Of a DNA stretch of 64,000 nt, positions 1 through 11,779 are shown piece by piece (within the stretch, counting starts at the first letter, position 1; every line of letters starts with the position of its first letter). Origin of the DNA: Oxyruncus cristatus. Its lineage: Eukaryota > Chordata > Aves > Passeriformes > Cotingidae. A program made the position numbers and the translations under genes. A model generated the notes under the pieces. That model did no database searches. It had not been told where the DNA came from and saw only the letters and a program-made list of their open reading frames with translations. The stretch is taken from the NCBI GenBank assembly GCA_013399855.1, contig VXAY01002475.1, positions 1,236,552 through 1,300,551 on the forward strand, in the 5' to 3' direction.

Positions 1-1164
1 TCAGGCAGCTGTACTGTGCTGCAGACACCATCACTCCGTGGTCAGAGCTGTGTTTGCCTGCCTGGATTAGGCTGACTTGAACCTGTGATTATGGGAAGGA
101 GCAGCTCAGTGAAGACGAGCTCCAGAAGGAGAATCTTTAGGGTTTAGCCCAGTCCTTGTACCTCCTATATTATGTTTCCCAATTGATCCTTTCTAACTCA
201 AACCAGTTTTTTCTTTTGATTGATAATCTGATGTCCAAAAATGAACAGAATGCATCTACCTGGTTCTCTGCATCTTGCTGAGATTTGCCAAAATTATTTT
301 GACATTTGATTTTTTTTTTTTTCTGAGAAGTCTGTTAGTAGAAAAAGCAACCAGAATTAACAGCATGTATGTCCTCTAGCAAAACAAAAGCCCACATCTC
401 CAATATAGAAGGAGTAAAAGAAAAAGGGAAATTGGGACAGCAATAAGACTGAAACTTTTATTCCAAGTGTTTTTTCTTTAGTACTGTGGTTCAGCTAATA
501 GTCAGAGGCTCTCTAAACCATATTCTGCTTGTATGCTGAGATCTGCAGGTTTTGTGGTTGTCTTATATGTACATCTGGCTTGCTGTAAGTAGTCTTAATT
601 CTGTTTAAAATGTCATCTATCTCTGATAATGGGTTATTATTCAAGGCACCAAAGAACTGATGTCTGTTGTGAAGTGGACACAGCAGGAATGAAGCAAACA
701 ACATCAGTGGTGTCCTGGACAGGAGAGGAGCACAAAATTCAGTGATTTGTTTCTCTTACACTTCATTCTTTAAGGCATTTGTCATTCCTGCTCTGTTTGG
801 AGAGATATTGTCCCACTGACTCTAGGCCAAACTGATGATGTGTCACTTGTATCCACTGTAACTATATCTGTTGAGATTTTTCTTTTCCTTAGAGGCTATT
901 TTTTTCTTTTTGTGGACTTATCTGGGAGAAATGGATAAACAAGGATTCAAATCCGGTTGTCCATGCCCGGCTCTCAGCCTGTTTGTAGCCTGCCATGGTC
1001 TGGATGCAGAAGAATATCATTCCTTTCACAGAAACACAACTTGGTTGTCAGCCAGAGTTTCCTGTGAGAGACTTTTCTCCAAAATCCCAATGTAAGCAGA
1101 AAGGGGAGAGCATGGAAAATGGTGCAGGCAGGAGCTGGGCTTGTGGCCTTGCTGTGACATTGGA

Positions 1165-1217
1165 AGTCTTTCACTGACTCCGACCTGCTGAGTCTTTCAC
1201 TGAGCACTGACCTGCTC
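1165..1217. repeat. Imperfect tandem duplication, about 26-bp unit
   Basis: Two adjacent units both begin AGTCTTTCACTGA and end with GACCTGCT. The first spans 1165-1190 and the second 1191-1217. They differ by a few substitutions and one inserted base in the middle. This is a simple local duplication that has started to diverge; no function is implied. Confidence 0.8.
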
Positions 1218-4200
1218 ATAATATGTTCATGCACAGGAATGAAGGTGAATTCCACTTATTTGTCATTCCCCCGCTGCCAGTTGTTTTCTGTTGAACTGCC
1301 CGAGCCTTTGTTGCTGCTACACCTATTATTATGAGACACAAAGTGAAGTTTCACTAGAACAAGCAGAGATTCAGTTCATTGGCATTATCTGCCCATTTTT
1401 CCTGCCCCTATCTTGTTCAGTCAAGGTTGGCTTCAGAAAATATTTGGAGCAGACATAAATATAGGTGCAGAATTTCAAATGCAGTTATGCTGAGAAAAAT
1501 GCCATCAGTGTTTTTTCAGTAAACAAATAATGTCTGTTCCCCTCCCCTGTGCAAAGACACACAATGTCAATAGAAACAATTACTTTGTTGTCATTTAATT
1601 TGAAAAGCTACTTGCAGAGAAGTAGGCAAGCAGTTTAGCAAGACTGATGTAAATGGTGGATTACTTAGGATAGATATGGAATCCAATCTAAAAACAGGAG
1701 GCTTCTTCTGTGCATCTGAGTCTTACATATATGTTGGGAAAGATTTGAATTAAGGAAAGTGATGTTTGTTTTTAAAAAAATATCTTTATTTATAAAGCCT
1801 GCAGCTCAAGTGAAATAGGACCTGGATCCAAAGCTAGTAATAGTCATTTTTTTTTTCCCCAAACTAAATTCCAATTCTGAATTTTTCTAAGAACCTATCA
1901 AGTTTCGCACTTAACTTTGATCTGGGATGTCGGATGTAGGAACTCTAATTTAATCACGTGTAACAATCAGTTTTAACAACACTGTTACTTCTTGAAATCA
2001 TGATAACCCAGGTTTGCTGAGAGATCTTAGGGTGAGATATCTTCTTATTCCAATAAGCACAACAAATTGATTTAAAAACTTGCCTTGAGGTGAACGTAAA
2101 AAGGTGAAAGTTCCTGCAAATCCTGCAGCATCTTTCCCAGTTTTACTCTTTCGTCAAATAAGTCTTGGCTGATCTGTAGTTACAGTATGTAGATGATATA
2201 TGATCAGTTTTCTTTGAAGCAGTTCAGTGAACATAAAAGATTTGTTCTGAGCCTTAAAGGGCAGTAAACTTTACAGCATATCATGCAGCCAGCTTTCTTC
2301 CTAACACCAGCCTAATTATAAACCTAATGTTTTAAAGAGAAGCGGTTATGCTGATGACCCGGCTGTGAACACAAAAGAAAGAACAGAGAGGCTTCTTTCC
2401 AAGACTTACAGGTGAGCACCACATACCAAAAAATTCAGTCAGGCTGTGCTGCTGCAATTCCTGGCAGTTAAGCATACAGGCATTAGTACTTCTTTTAAAC
2501 TAAATTGATACAGGTCATTTTGGGCAGACTGTGTTCAGGGGGAGTGGTGATCTTGAAAGCTTATCCTTGGGTATGTAGAAGTCTGGGGAACTGAGTCAGG
2601 GACATGCTTGCAAGTCTGCTTTCTTAAAACTCTGGCAGTTTGGATTCTTACTTTGCCTGCAGGGCGCAGATTAGGCTGGTGCATGGAGATGCAGGCAACT
2701 ATCCCTGTTTCAAAAGGACTTTTTTCTGCAATGTCTCAGTTTCCCTTTAAAAATGAAGTATAAGGGCTTTTCCGTGTGAAGAAATCAGGGTGAAGCGAGA
2801 TGTGCTGCAAATTGATGGCATGACATCTTTTCTGCTCTACATACTCCTTCATGCAGTCTCTGTGGTCATGGTTAAAGACATTCCCTTTCCCCTGCCTCTC
2901 CCAAATGAAATAGTTATAAGTGATGGAGACATGTCAACTAAGCCTGAAGGGAACCTGCTATGATAGTTTGGAGAGCTGCAAACTGCCTTATTTATTCTGG
3001 CACAACGTTAATCAGCTGTCCTGCACAATCAGTTACATGTCACCCCTGTTAACAATTTAATTCTCCCCGTGAAAAAGGGAGGGAGAGGATGATGGATATT
3101 TATAGTTCTGTCGTTGAGACCTCACATTTAGTGCCACCAAGAGAAGGCAGTTACTGCCTTCAGCGTGAGCACCACCATGGGTGTCCAGACTCCCCACTGA
3201 CCAGAGCAGGCTGATGAGGAGCCTGTGTGGACTCAATGAATTTATTGCGACTCACACGCAAAGTTTCTTTTCAGCTCCCAAGGCATTGTTGTCCTTTGCT
3301 TTACATGGATCTGTAGCTGTGCAGATATCTGCATTTCCCCGTTCTCTGCCTCCTGCTGTTAGAGTATCTAGCTGTGCGGTGGGAAACAGTACTTTTAAGG
3401 AAAAAAAAATTGCCTTTCTGAACCATAGCTGTAGGTTCAGTTGAAGTTTAAGAGGTTTATGTTGCAGGCTAGTTCTTAATCTGAACAAAATTATACCTGC
3501 TCTTAATACAGGTAAAGGCTTCCAGCTGGGATGAGTCAAAGGAAAACAGAAAACAATGAGTTCAGATAAGTGGCAAACCAGTAAAACAGAGAGGGGAAAG
3601 TGGAAATATTCGAAGCAATCAGCAGAAAACATTGGGCATTCATAAAAAGGCAGATTTGAAGACACATGGAAAAAGAGGCTGATGGCTGGAATAGCAGGAG
3701 CAGCAGCATCTGAGGCAGAAACGAGAGAAATGGGTAGTAGCTGGGACAGGAGCAGATGCTGAAATAGCAATAGCAGTAATATGTCCTTGCACTGTGCACC
3801 CGAACCACTCATTTGGGGGTGGCCAAATAGACTGTTACAAAGCAAACAGACCATTATGGTCCATTGTACAAATATGTATTTGGAAAAACGTTGATGTGCA
3901 GTGGCGTGGTGGAACAGAAGTTGCTGTATGTGTTTAGCAGCCCTGGAGTCAGGCCATTCATTAGCAGCAGCCTCTCTGCAGAGGGGCCTCTTTTCCTTTC
4001 TGTGAGAGGTAGGAATAAAACCACTCCAAAATTTCCAGATATACTTTTAGATTTTTAGTCATTGGTTGTTAGTTTAATATTTTTTTTTAATGGGAAAATA
4101 CTTTGGGCACCAAATCTGTCTTTCTTAAAGGTTGAATACATTCCTTAATACATTTCCTGGACTCCAGGATGATTTTCACAGCTCCTTTTTAAGAGCAATG

Positions 4201-4399
4201 CCTTTTCCTTTAAAAAAAGTTGCCCTGGTCTTTTAGATGTTACAACTACACATTCTCCCTTCGAATTATGTTGTGCTGCAGCAACTTAGCAGAGAAACCA
4301 GTCTCTTGACTTCTGTTTGAAAAGTGATACCTCAATTCTTAATTAAAAATTAGTAACTACAGTTATGTCAGCTGACTTTGCAGTGGGTTTGGATTAGGA

Positions 4400-4421
4400 G
4401 CATGCATGTGCATACATGTGC
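4400..4421. other. Alternating purine-pyrimidine tract with POU-like motif
   Basis: All 22 bases strictly alternate purine and pyrimidine (mixed GC, AT, GT and AC steps), a composition known to favour left-handed DNA under torsional stress. It includes the 12-mer ATGCATGTGCAT, one base away from the palindromic POU-dimer motif ATGCATATGCAT. The alternation and the near match are seen directly; any protein binding is inference. Confidence 0.4.
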
Positions 4422-5285
4422 CTGTGCAGAATCAGTAGATTTCCCATCCAGTCTTCATAAGTTGTGTTCACACGTCTGAGAATCTCAATTCACTGTTTTA
4501 TTGGAAAAAAGCAAAGTATATGGAAGACCTTTTTTGCCTTTCAGCATAAAAAGGACTCTCTGAATAGTCTGTGTGAAATATATGTTGCTTTAAAGACAAT
4601 TTCTTAGAAGAGCAGGACCTTGATTCAGCAAATTCTGAGTCAAAGCATTGCTGCTTAGCCCTGCACTTAGGAGTTGCCAGACTGCAATAGCAAAGCACTT
4701 GGTTCAGTGCTGTGCGTGACTGGTTTTAACAGGTCAAGTACCCTGTTAATCAAAACTGGGTATCTGTGCTGTGGGCATCTTCCAGCACTTGCTTCCACTG
4801 GCCGGGCTCTGACCTTCCAGGCACGTGAGCACAGCTCTGCTGCCCTTGTTGAGTGTCTCCACAAGTTTTTGCCCCCAAGTGTAACCTAAAAATGTCCAAT
4901 CATTTAATTGTAATAATAAAAAAATTGTCCCCCATGGAAAGATGTCTGATTGTGCCTTTAACCTTGGAGCTAAATTTTAGATCTAAATTCTAATTTCCAG
5001 TAAACTTAGGATTAAAATGGAGATGTTGATACAGCAGAGTCACTGCCATAAAGAGAGCAAGTCACACTCTTTATTGTAACAGCTCTTGATTGCCTAGCAA
5101 AGAAATGCATAATGAATAAACATTATTTTAAAAGGCTTGATAGCACAATGAATTTTTCAGTGGGAGAAACAGAAGAGAGAGTATTTAAAAATACATGAGT
5201 TTCATATTTGATTATAAGTCAAGAAGCAGCAGAAAGAACCAAAAAAATTGATAGCAATGGCAGCAGGCACCAAGCTTTCAGTCTT

Positions 5286-5399
5286 GAATTAATGAGGTAA
5301 TTCATAATAGGGAGGGAGTGACATAGTGATTAGTTAATTACTGTGCAGAAGCGTACAATTAATGCACAACTGGAATTAGTATACAATGAATTAAACTGC
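5286..5399. promoter_or_regulatory. Candidate enhancer: dense homeodomain-type TAAT cluster
   Basis: At least eight separate TAAT/ATTA cores fall within about 115 bases, several as paired forms such as AATTAATG, GTTAATTAC and CAATTAATGC. Such clusters are typical of homeodomain-bound conserved non-coding elements in vertebrates. AT-rich DNA produces some of these by chance, so conservation would be needed to support the call. No open frame or splice structure competes with it. Confidence 0.25.
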
Positions 5400-5722
5400 C
5401 ACAAAATGCAAGCACCAAAAATTGAGAAGGAAACCTTGACTGTTGATTGAAGCTGTTATTACAGCAAAAAGTCTATTGAAATGACAATAGTTTAGCTCTC
5501 AGTGTGTTTCACTTGTGTGATCTGATTCCAACCTGTTAATAGGAATGCTGTGATGGAGAGTGGTGAGTGCATTCATTACGAACTTACGTGCACGCAGGGG
5601 CAAATGAGATTGTAGGGCCAAGGGGCTACAAAGGCAGAGTGATGGGAAGCTTGTGTGCATTGCAACAGCAATCCTCTATAACTTTTGACAGGACTAATAG
5701 ATATTCAGCCTGGCTAGGCTGT

Positions 5723-5744
5723 CCTGTCATCAACCTGTCATCAG
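5723..5744. repeat. 11-bp tandem duplication
   Basis: CCTGTCATCAA is followed directly by CCTGTCATCAG, a two-copy direct repeat with one mismatch. It is a small slippage-type duplication. Confidence 0.75.
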
Positions 5745-6148
5745 CCCAGGGATGTTTCATCCCAAGGCTGCCAAGGACTGATGAGGCACAGAAGAGAGCT
5801 GTTCCTGCCCATGGATCCCACACCAGAAACCCTGTTGCAGCTGCTCCACAGGCTGTTTTTCTGTACATTTGGTATCTTGTATGAGTGCAGAGGTAAGGAG
5901 TGATTTTGCTCATGGGTGTAGGTATCTATCCTGTGTGATCCTTATGTACCATAAAGCACAAGGGCAGCTGCCAGGTCAGGAGCAAATGGTGTTTACCAAG
6001 GGAGTCTCTTTTCCTTCTGAGAGAGTAGGGGTTCGAAAAGGTTCAATAGTGTATGGGAAGGAAATATCTCAAACTGCACCACATCATAACCTAGAGATGC
6101 CTTGCATCTGCTTTAAGCTATGTCAGTGGAAAAAGCCTCTTCGTCTTT

Positions 6149-6173
6149 GTCTGTCTGTCTGTCTGTCTATCTG

Positions 6174-6259
<86 letters not shown>

Positions 6260-6354
6260 ATCTGTCTATCTGTCTGTCTATCTGTCTGTCTATCTATCTA
6301 TCTGTCTATCTATCCATCTATCTATCCATCTATCCATCTGTCTACCTATCTATA
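6149..6354. repeat. Compound tetranucleotide microsatellite (TCTG/TCTA/TCCA)n
   Basis: About 206 bp of 4-bp units. TCTG-rich units lead in, then an uninterrupted CTAT array of about 21 units (6175-6259), then a mixed tail of TCTG, TCTA and TCCA units ending in TCTACCTATCTATA. The array has no stop codon in two forward frames, so it produces artefactual frames reading Leu-Ser-Ile-Tyr over and over (5869-6654 and 6120-6368). The long pure core predicts high length polymorphism between individuals. Confidence 0.98.
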
Positions 6355-9300
6355 TTCTATATGTATAGCAATCATGGTGTAGCATGTTGCACACCACAGG
6401 CTGCATGGGAGCTGCAGGGACTGTGCTTCAGTTCACAGCAACTTGACAGAAGGCTGCAAGCCTTGGTCTGCAGATGCTACATTTGGCAGAGCATTTCTGC
6501 AACAGTTCAGATAGGAGTTTGCAAGTGCACACGTCTTGAACTTAGATTGCACAAAATTGAGCTGATGGGATTGAAAGATCACGCTAGTCTCAAAATATTA
6601 TCTCTCTTTCCATTTAGCAATGTAAATAAGAGTGGTATTTTAGATATAAAATAAGATCCGGTTTCTATCCTAAGGAATTAAAAATCTGAAGTAGAAAAGT
6701 AATTTATAATACTGCACATAAAGATATCCATAAGGGAATTAGGTAGAAGAAGAAAACTAGAATCTGCATTTTGCAGAAGGTACTTTATGCATGGAAACTC
6801 TGAAGTCATGATTATTGATTTAGCTTCTTGTATATTTGTTGTGGTCTAACATGTATTGCATTGCTGGTACTTTATTTCAGCTGAATTTAAAAATAAGTGG
6901 TAGTACATTTTCTTTGGACATAGTATTTTACCATTTACCCTTTTACTTCAGATGAGTTATAAAGATCAATAAATTAATAGCAAAAACATTTTCAAAATAG
7001 TATAATCAACTATTATTTCACTTCTATGTCGATATGAAAGTATCAGTGGTATATAGTGTTATATAGCAATCAAAAAATGCAAAAATTTCTGGACAGAAAC
7101 AGGAAAGCAAATTATTAACTGATGATTTTAAGTCTCTTACTGAAAGAAAGCTTTTATCTCAAGAAATTATCAAGATTTAGAAAGGAAAATTAAAACCAGA
7201 AATCCTAACACTCTTCTACCAAGGGCTCCAACTCAGCAAAGGACTCAAACACTGTTAATTTAGTGACTCAGAAAGACTCAGCCAGACAAGCAAAGGTCTC
7301 TGAAAGCCTTTCATTATTGTCACCAGAAGCTGTAAGAAAGTCACTAATTTTTTCCATGTAATTTCTGAAAAAGACCTTTTTCAATAAGTGTGAGAAAATC
7401 CACCTTTAGTAAGTGCTGAAGTCTGACCCTGTACGTTGAGGGCAAAAATCTCACTAAATTTGTTCAGTTGGTGATGCTGGGAGTCACAGCAGCAGTGAGG
7501 CTCCTGGGCTTTGTGTGACTGCTGGAGTGCTGCATCTTCGTCTCCTTTTCCTGCTTTTCCGTAAAATACCACAGAGATTTCAACAAAACAAAACCTTTAG
7601 AAATATCCCCCAGCACAAATCAGCAAGTTGCTGGCTTTGTCCCATGTGAATTATTTTGAAAACAGGTTTGGACTTCTCTTCATTGCTTGCTAAAATGATT
7701 TTCATAATCAGATGTCTCTACCAAGATCTGGTTAAAATTCATACTATGTCACTCAATCTTGCCTTTACCAAATTAGAAGAAAATTGGGGTTTATTCAGCC
7801 TTATCTCAGATTTCCTTCTCTTTCCCCAATCCCTCTCCCCCACTGCTGTTCCACTGAGAAATTAACTCAGCCTTTCTGTCAGTGTGAGGGCTGGGTTGGA
7901 AATAGCAGGAAAACCTCAGTTACTTGGAAAGGTATTAGTTTATAATAAAGTGCTGATCCTTGAAATGTTGTTTTCCTTTTTGAATACAGTAGAATAAACA
8001 GCAACAGAAAACCAAGTGCTCTGTTAATTTAAATGGTTGGCTTCTTAATATTTACAATATTCTGAGCAACAGAAATAACTCTCTGCTTGTAGAAGTTATT
8101 TCCGCAGTATTGTCATGAAACAATCAGGCTTTTTCAGAGATATTAAGTGGGTACGAAGTTTCTGGTATTGTGTGCTGTAGCTGAGGAGGGAAACTTCCCA
8201 GTGATTTCCAGTCCCAAGCTTCTCTCCTCACCAATAAAGCAAATTATTTACTAATAACTCTTCTCAAAGATGCTTCTGTTGACAGGAGTGAAGCAGAAAA
8301 ACATGCTGCTCATCTTCAGCTCTCAGTGTGAGGAGAGCTGCCTTTCTGGAATAGGTGCAATTTAAGGTAGAAATGGATGTGATTCACTGTTTGCAGTCAC
8401 GAAAGCAGTAAAATGTGGATCTGCTAAACACACCTGTGCAATAATGCTGACTTATATGCTGTAAGTTTGTTTTCTAAATTAATAATTTTGAAATATGTTG
8501 CTCTTGACCTTTGGCTTCCAAGCACTGATGAAATTTTTTTCCCTAAAGTAAAATATTAACAACAGCAACAGATCTCAGAAGTTGGGAGGTTTTAATTATT
8601 TACCATTTCCATGGTTGGGTTTTAACTGAGATCAAAACCCTTAAGAATGATAATGGCTAATTTCAGAGATATTGAGTCCATGATTTGCCAACACTCTCTA
8701 CAAGAGGCAAGTGGTATTTCAGGCTGTAAAACAAATTGTCCTTTACGAAACACGTGACAAAGCTTTTTCTTTGGTAACATCATCCTGTGTCACTTTGAAA
8801 AATTTCCTGTGCTCCATTCTGAGAAAGAAAATATTTTACCCCAATGGCAAACTAAAAGTAAATTGCTGTGTGCTGAAGAGCAGACAGTGAGTAGGGAAAG
8901 GTTCTGCCGTAGTCTAACAAGAAAGGAATTACTTTGCCTTACCTCAGATGCTTTTTTTGGCACAGCAAAGACCCGCATCATAAAATACAAAATGGTCTGA
9001 AGGGCCTTAAACTTTGCACACCACAAAATGCTTTGTGCAGCTCCGTCAGACATGAGCAAGGGTTGTGCCACTTCCCACCCCGCACAGGTAGAAGCTGGAG
9101 TTTACTTCAGTTATTCTTCTGCAGGGGTTTGAGATGTGAAGGAACATTTTTCTTCTCTCTGATGTGAAGCTGAAGTTCCTTCTTCTGGAAACGGAAAATC
9201 TGCAGGTAGATTTGGAGGGATTCAACGTTTTAAATGTTTTAATCCAACATCCACTACGTCTGACTGGATAGGCATTGAAACTTCAGTTACTCAGGCAGGG

Positions 9301-9475
9301 GATATGTGGTTTAGCTTGGGGTCAGAGAGACTGACAGGCAGTGACCATAATCCATGTCAGAAACCAGTCCTTTATTACAGGTGTTTTAATTGCAACTATG
9401 AAGATGTATTTGCAAGGTTTTATTTATTATACATTCAGTCTGCTAGTTTCATCTTGGAGTCTTTATTCTCAAATT

Positions 9476-9521
9476 TAAAAAAACAAACAAACAACAACAA
9501 ACAAAAAATCAAAAACAAAAC
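9476..9521. repeat. A-rich low-complexity tract (AAAC/AAC)n
   Basis: A run of A-rich units, mostly AAAC and AAC, without a clear target-site duplication or an element body upstream. It could be the decayed tail of an old retroelement, but no body is recognisable, so it is called simple low complexity. Confidence 0.75.
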
Positions 9522-9812
9522 CCATCACAAAGCAAATAACAGTTGCCTCATTTGTTCCAAAACATTAAACACAGGTCCTATCACCTTGCCCCAGCAACAC
9601 CACTGCAGCGGGGTGGATGGCAAATGCTGCCGTGGTTTCATGAAAACTTCAGAAAACACAGCGTGTTGTTTCTCCTGTGGTTTGCCAGACTGAGCCTGAA
9701 AATACTGTGTTGAATTCCCTGAGTTCTGGAGTTATAACAGGGTGTCACAAATAGATGCCTGGCGATGCACAGCCTCACCAGACAGAGTGACAGAGCAGCA
9801 CATCAAGGCTGC

Positions 9813-9848
9813 CCCTGGTGTATCTCCACTGACGTCCTTACACCAGGG
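9813..9848. other. Perfect 10-bp inverted repeat with CRE-like loop
   Basis: The arms CCCTGGTGTA (9813-9822) and TACACCAGGG (9839-9848) are exact reverse complements separated by 16 bases. The spacer contains TGACGTCC, matching seven of eight bases of the cAMP-response element. The structure is seen directly. Whether it forms in DNA or RNA, or binds CREB/ATF proteins, is inference. The stem is short for a microRNA precursor. Confidence 0.5.
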
Positions 9849-11376
9849 ACGAGCTCCACAGACACCCCAGGAGCAAAGGGTCCTGTGCGTCGGGCACAGG
9901 CACAGATCCTGGCTCACGTCAGGGATTATCTCCTGTTAAACAAAGCAAAGGTAAAACTGAATCATCCCTGTGAATATGTAATTGAGAAAGTTTTACTTAT
10001 GCATCAAGTGATTATTCAAATAACATCTACATGTAGATGACCTCAACAGAGATCTGTGTCTTGAAATAAGCTTTTAATCTAATATATTTTATATATAAAT
10101 ATAAATGTATAATATAGATAATATTTTTGTACAAAAATACCGTTGCAGTGTTACTGTACAGAGGGGTTTGTTAATAGGTATTTGGATCCTGTATGTGACT
10201 ATGCCTCTTATATCTAGGAGAACTGAGAGAAATAGGAAGGAAATATTCACCTCCTTAGAGGCTAAAAATGAGGTGCAGCTACAGTCCAGGTCTGCAGTGT
10301 TCACTTACAACAATGGGGAATGGAGTGAAAAAAAATATGAGTTCATTTAACATAGAGGAAAAGAGAGTAAGATGGTAACATGTTGACACCTACTAAATTA
10401 TATTTACACAAGAGGTTTATTCATGAGGCTCCTGTACCATTTTTGAAAATGGGCTCAAGTGTTGTTTTCTTTTATTTCCCTCCATTTTCCTGTATTTCTA
10501 AATGCATCTCTTGTATCTGTTGTTTTTAGAGCACCCACAAACTTAACATTTGGGTGTAATCAGATATACTCTGACATTCACTTTCTTACATGTTATATTT
10601 TATTTTACAATGTCATAGGAACAGCGAACAAGTTTTCTATTAGCTTTAATCTTTCTCTCTCCTTTCCTTGCTCTGTGAGGGTAGCATACCTCCCAGGATA
10701 TTTTAAGATACCTTCAACTTTTTCTCTGGATAATTCCATTTCTGAATGCCTGTTCACATTCTCCCCCCATGTTTCTCTTAATATCTGATATTTTTCAGAG
10801 ATTGGAAGGCAACATTGCACAGTAAAAACAGTTGACATATTTGATTTCTCTCTCTCCATCTCTCAGTGGAGGAGGTAGCATTTGTCATCCCTGGGCAGAG
10901 CAGCTGTTACAAAGCTTTATGGTGAATTGTCCGTGTTTACAGTCCTTCAGGATGGCATTTTTGCAAGTCTTTTCCTTAAATAGTTTATTGCAGAGCCCTG
11001 TTTTAAGCTCTGTCTCTCCATACAGGCTGAACTGAACAGAGGGGCGCTTGCTGCCTTGTGGTAAGTGGAGTCTGGTCTGAGCACTGTTGCCAACAGTGGG
11101 GCTGTTTGCACTGAGGGGGGCTGCTGATCAAACCTCTGTACTGTGAGCTGCAGCTCGATTTCTCCCAGTGAGTAGCTTCCTACGCTTGTGGTATTCAGGA
11201 GCATGATTTTTACCCTAGATGATCTCCTCCACTCCAGAAAACCCTGTGAGAAATTTGTCTAATGTTTCTCATCTTCACATTGATGCCAGTCCCTCAGATG
11301 TGTTTGTATCTACCCTGGCAGAGCTCAAGGCTCATCTCCTGTAGGCTCAAACAAGCTTTTTCCTTTTTTCTATTCC

Positions 11377-11624
11377 TTTTTTTTTTTTTGGGGGGGGGGA
11401 ATAAGAAGGTATGGTCCTGTGCTTTTGAGTCCTATATTCTTTTAATGCTCATGGACATCTGTGCACTGAGGCATGACTGTGTATTAAGAACTGGATTACA
11501 GNATTTTTTTTGAGGGGGGGGGGAATAAGAAGGTATGGTCCTGTGCTTTTGAGTCCTATATTCTTTTAATGCTCATGGACATCTGTGCACTGAGGCATGA
11601 CTGTGTATTAAGAACTGGATTACA
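11377..11624. repeat. Identical 101-bp direct repeat around an N: assembly artefact
   Basis: The segment 11400-11500 recurs at 11524-11624 with no mismatch. Each copy is preceded by a run of exactly 10 G; the first follows 13 T, the second follows 8 T and GA. One ambiguous base (N, 11502) separates them. Perfect identity, a lone N and the homopolymer edge together indicate two contigs whose overlap was not merged. The true locus most likely has one copy, so about 124 bases here are probably spurious. Confidence 0.9.
11502..11502. other. Ambiguous base / contig join
   Basis: The only N noticed in the window. It sits exactly at the junction between the two identical copies described for 11377-11624, as expected for a minimal gap placeholder. 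Confidence 0.95.
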
Positions 11625-11752
11625 ATGCAATGCTCTTTTCTTGGGTTTGGTATTGTTCCATGTCTTTTGCCTTCTTTATTCCTGCCTTTTTTGTGATTTC
11701 CAGACTGTATTTCTCATGCAGTGCAAATTTTTCTTTCTCTCACCAATAGGAC

Positions 11753-11779
11753 TTTAATTTCACTTTCAGTGAAATTAAA
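11753..11779. promoter_or_regulatory. Perfect 12-bp-stem hairpin with IRF/PRDM1-like core
   Basis: TTTAATTTCACT (11753-11764) and AGTGAAATTAAA (11768-11779) are exact reverse complements with a three-base TTC loop. The minus strand across 11758-11767 reads GAAAGTGAAA, matching the GAAANNGAAA core bound by interferon regulatory factors and the closely related PRDM1 site. The match and symmetry are seen directly; regulatory activity is inferred and could be chance in AT-rich DNA. Confidence 0.4.

Larger units (their letters stand above)
1..6148. other. Non-coding stretch, no gene recognised
   Basis: No exon with a recognisable protein domain was found on either strand. The longest uninterrupted frame is 3252-3854 on the minus strand (200 codons); it is rich in Leu, Ser and Phe, is not flanked by convincing splice sites, and looks like chance in a T-rich strand. 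Items listed separately are the imperfect tandem repeat at 1165-1217, the alternating purine-pyrimidine run at 4400-4421, the TAAT cluster at 5286-5399, and a tandem 11-mer at 5723-5744. Just after that 11-mer, 5749-5763 forms a 6-bp hairpin with a TTT loop. The rest is ordinary AT-rich vertebrate spacer. An intron of a gene lying outside the window is possible but cannot be shown. Confidence 0.7.
6355..11376. other. Non-coding stretch, no gene recognised
   Basis: No frame here resembles a known protein. The longest (9304-9693, +, 129 codons) runs through an A-rich low-complexity patch at 9476-9521 that gives a Lys/Asn-rich translation, which argues against it being real. The segment 10077-10130 is almost pure AT. 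An inverted repeat with a cAMP-response-like site in its loop lies at 9813-9848. Nothing else stands out. Confidence 0.7.

Noticed and set aside
942..956. tRNA B-box-like GATTCAAATCC
   Set aside because: No matching A-box or cloverleaf arms at the required spacing; a single short match.
3252..3854. 200-codon minus-strand frame
   Set aside because: Leu/Ser/Phe-rich translation without a recognisable domain, no promoter or splice context; a second frame (3536-3808) overlaps it. Consistent with chance.
5869..6654. Longest open frame in the window (261 codons, +)
   Set aside because: Its central third is the translated tetranucleotide array, which lacks stops in this frame. The flanks show no domain, so the length is an artefact.
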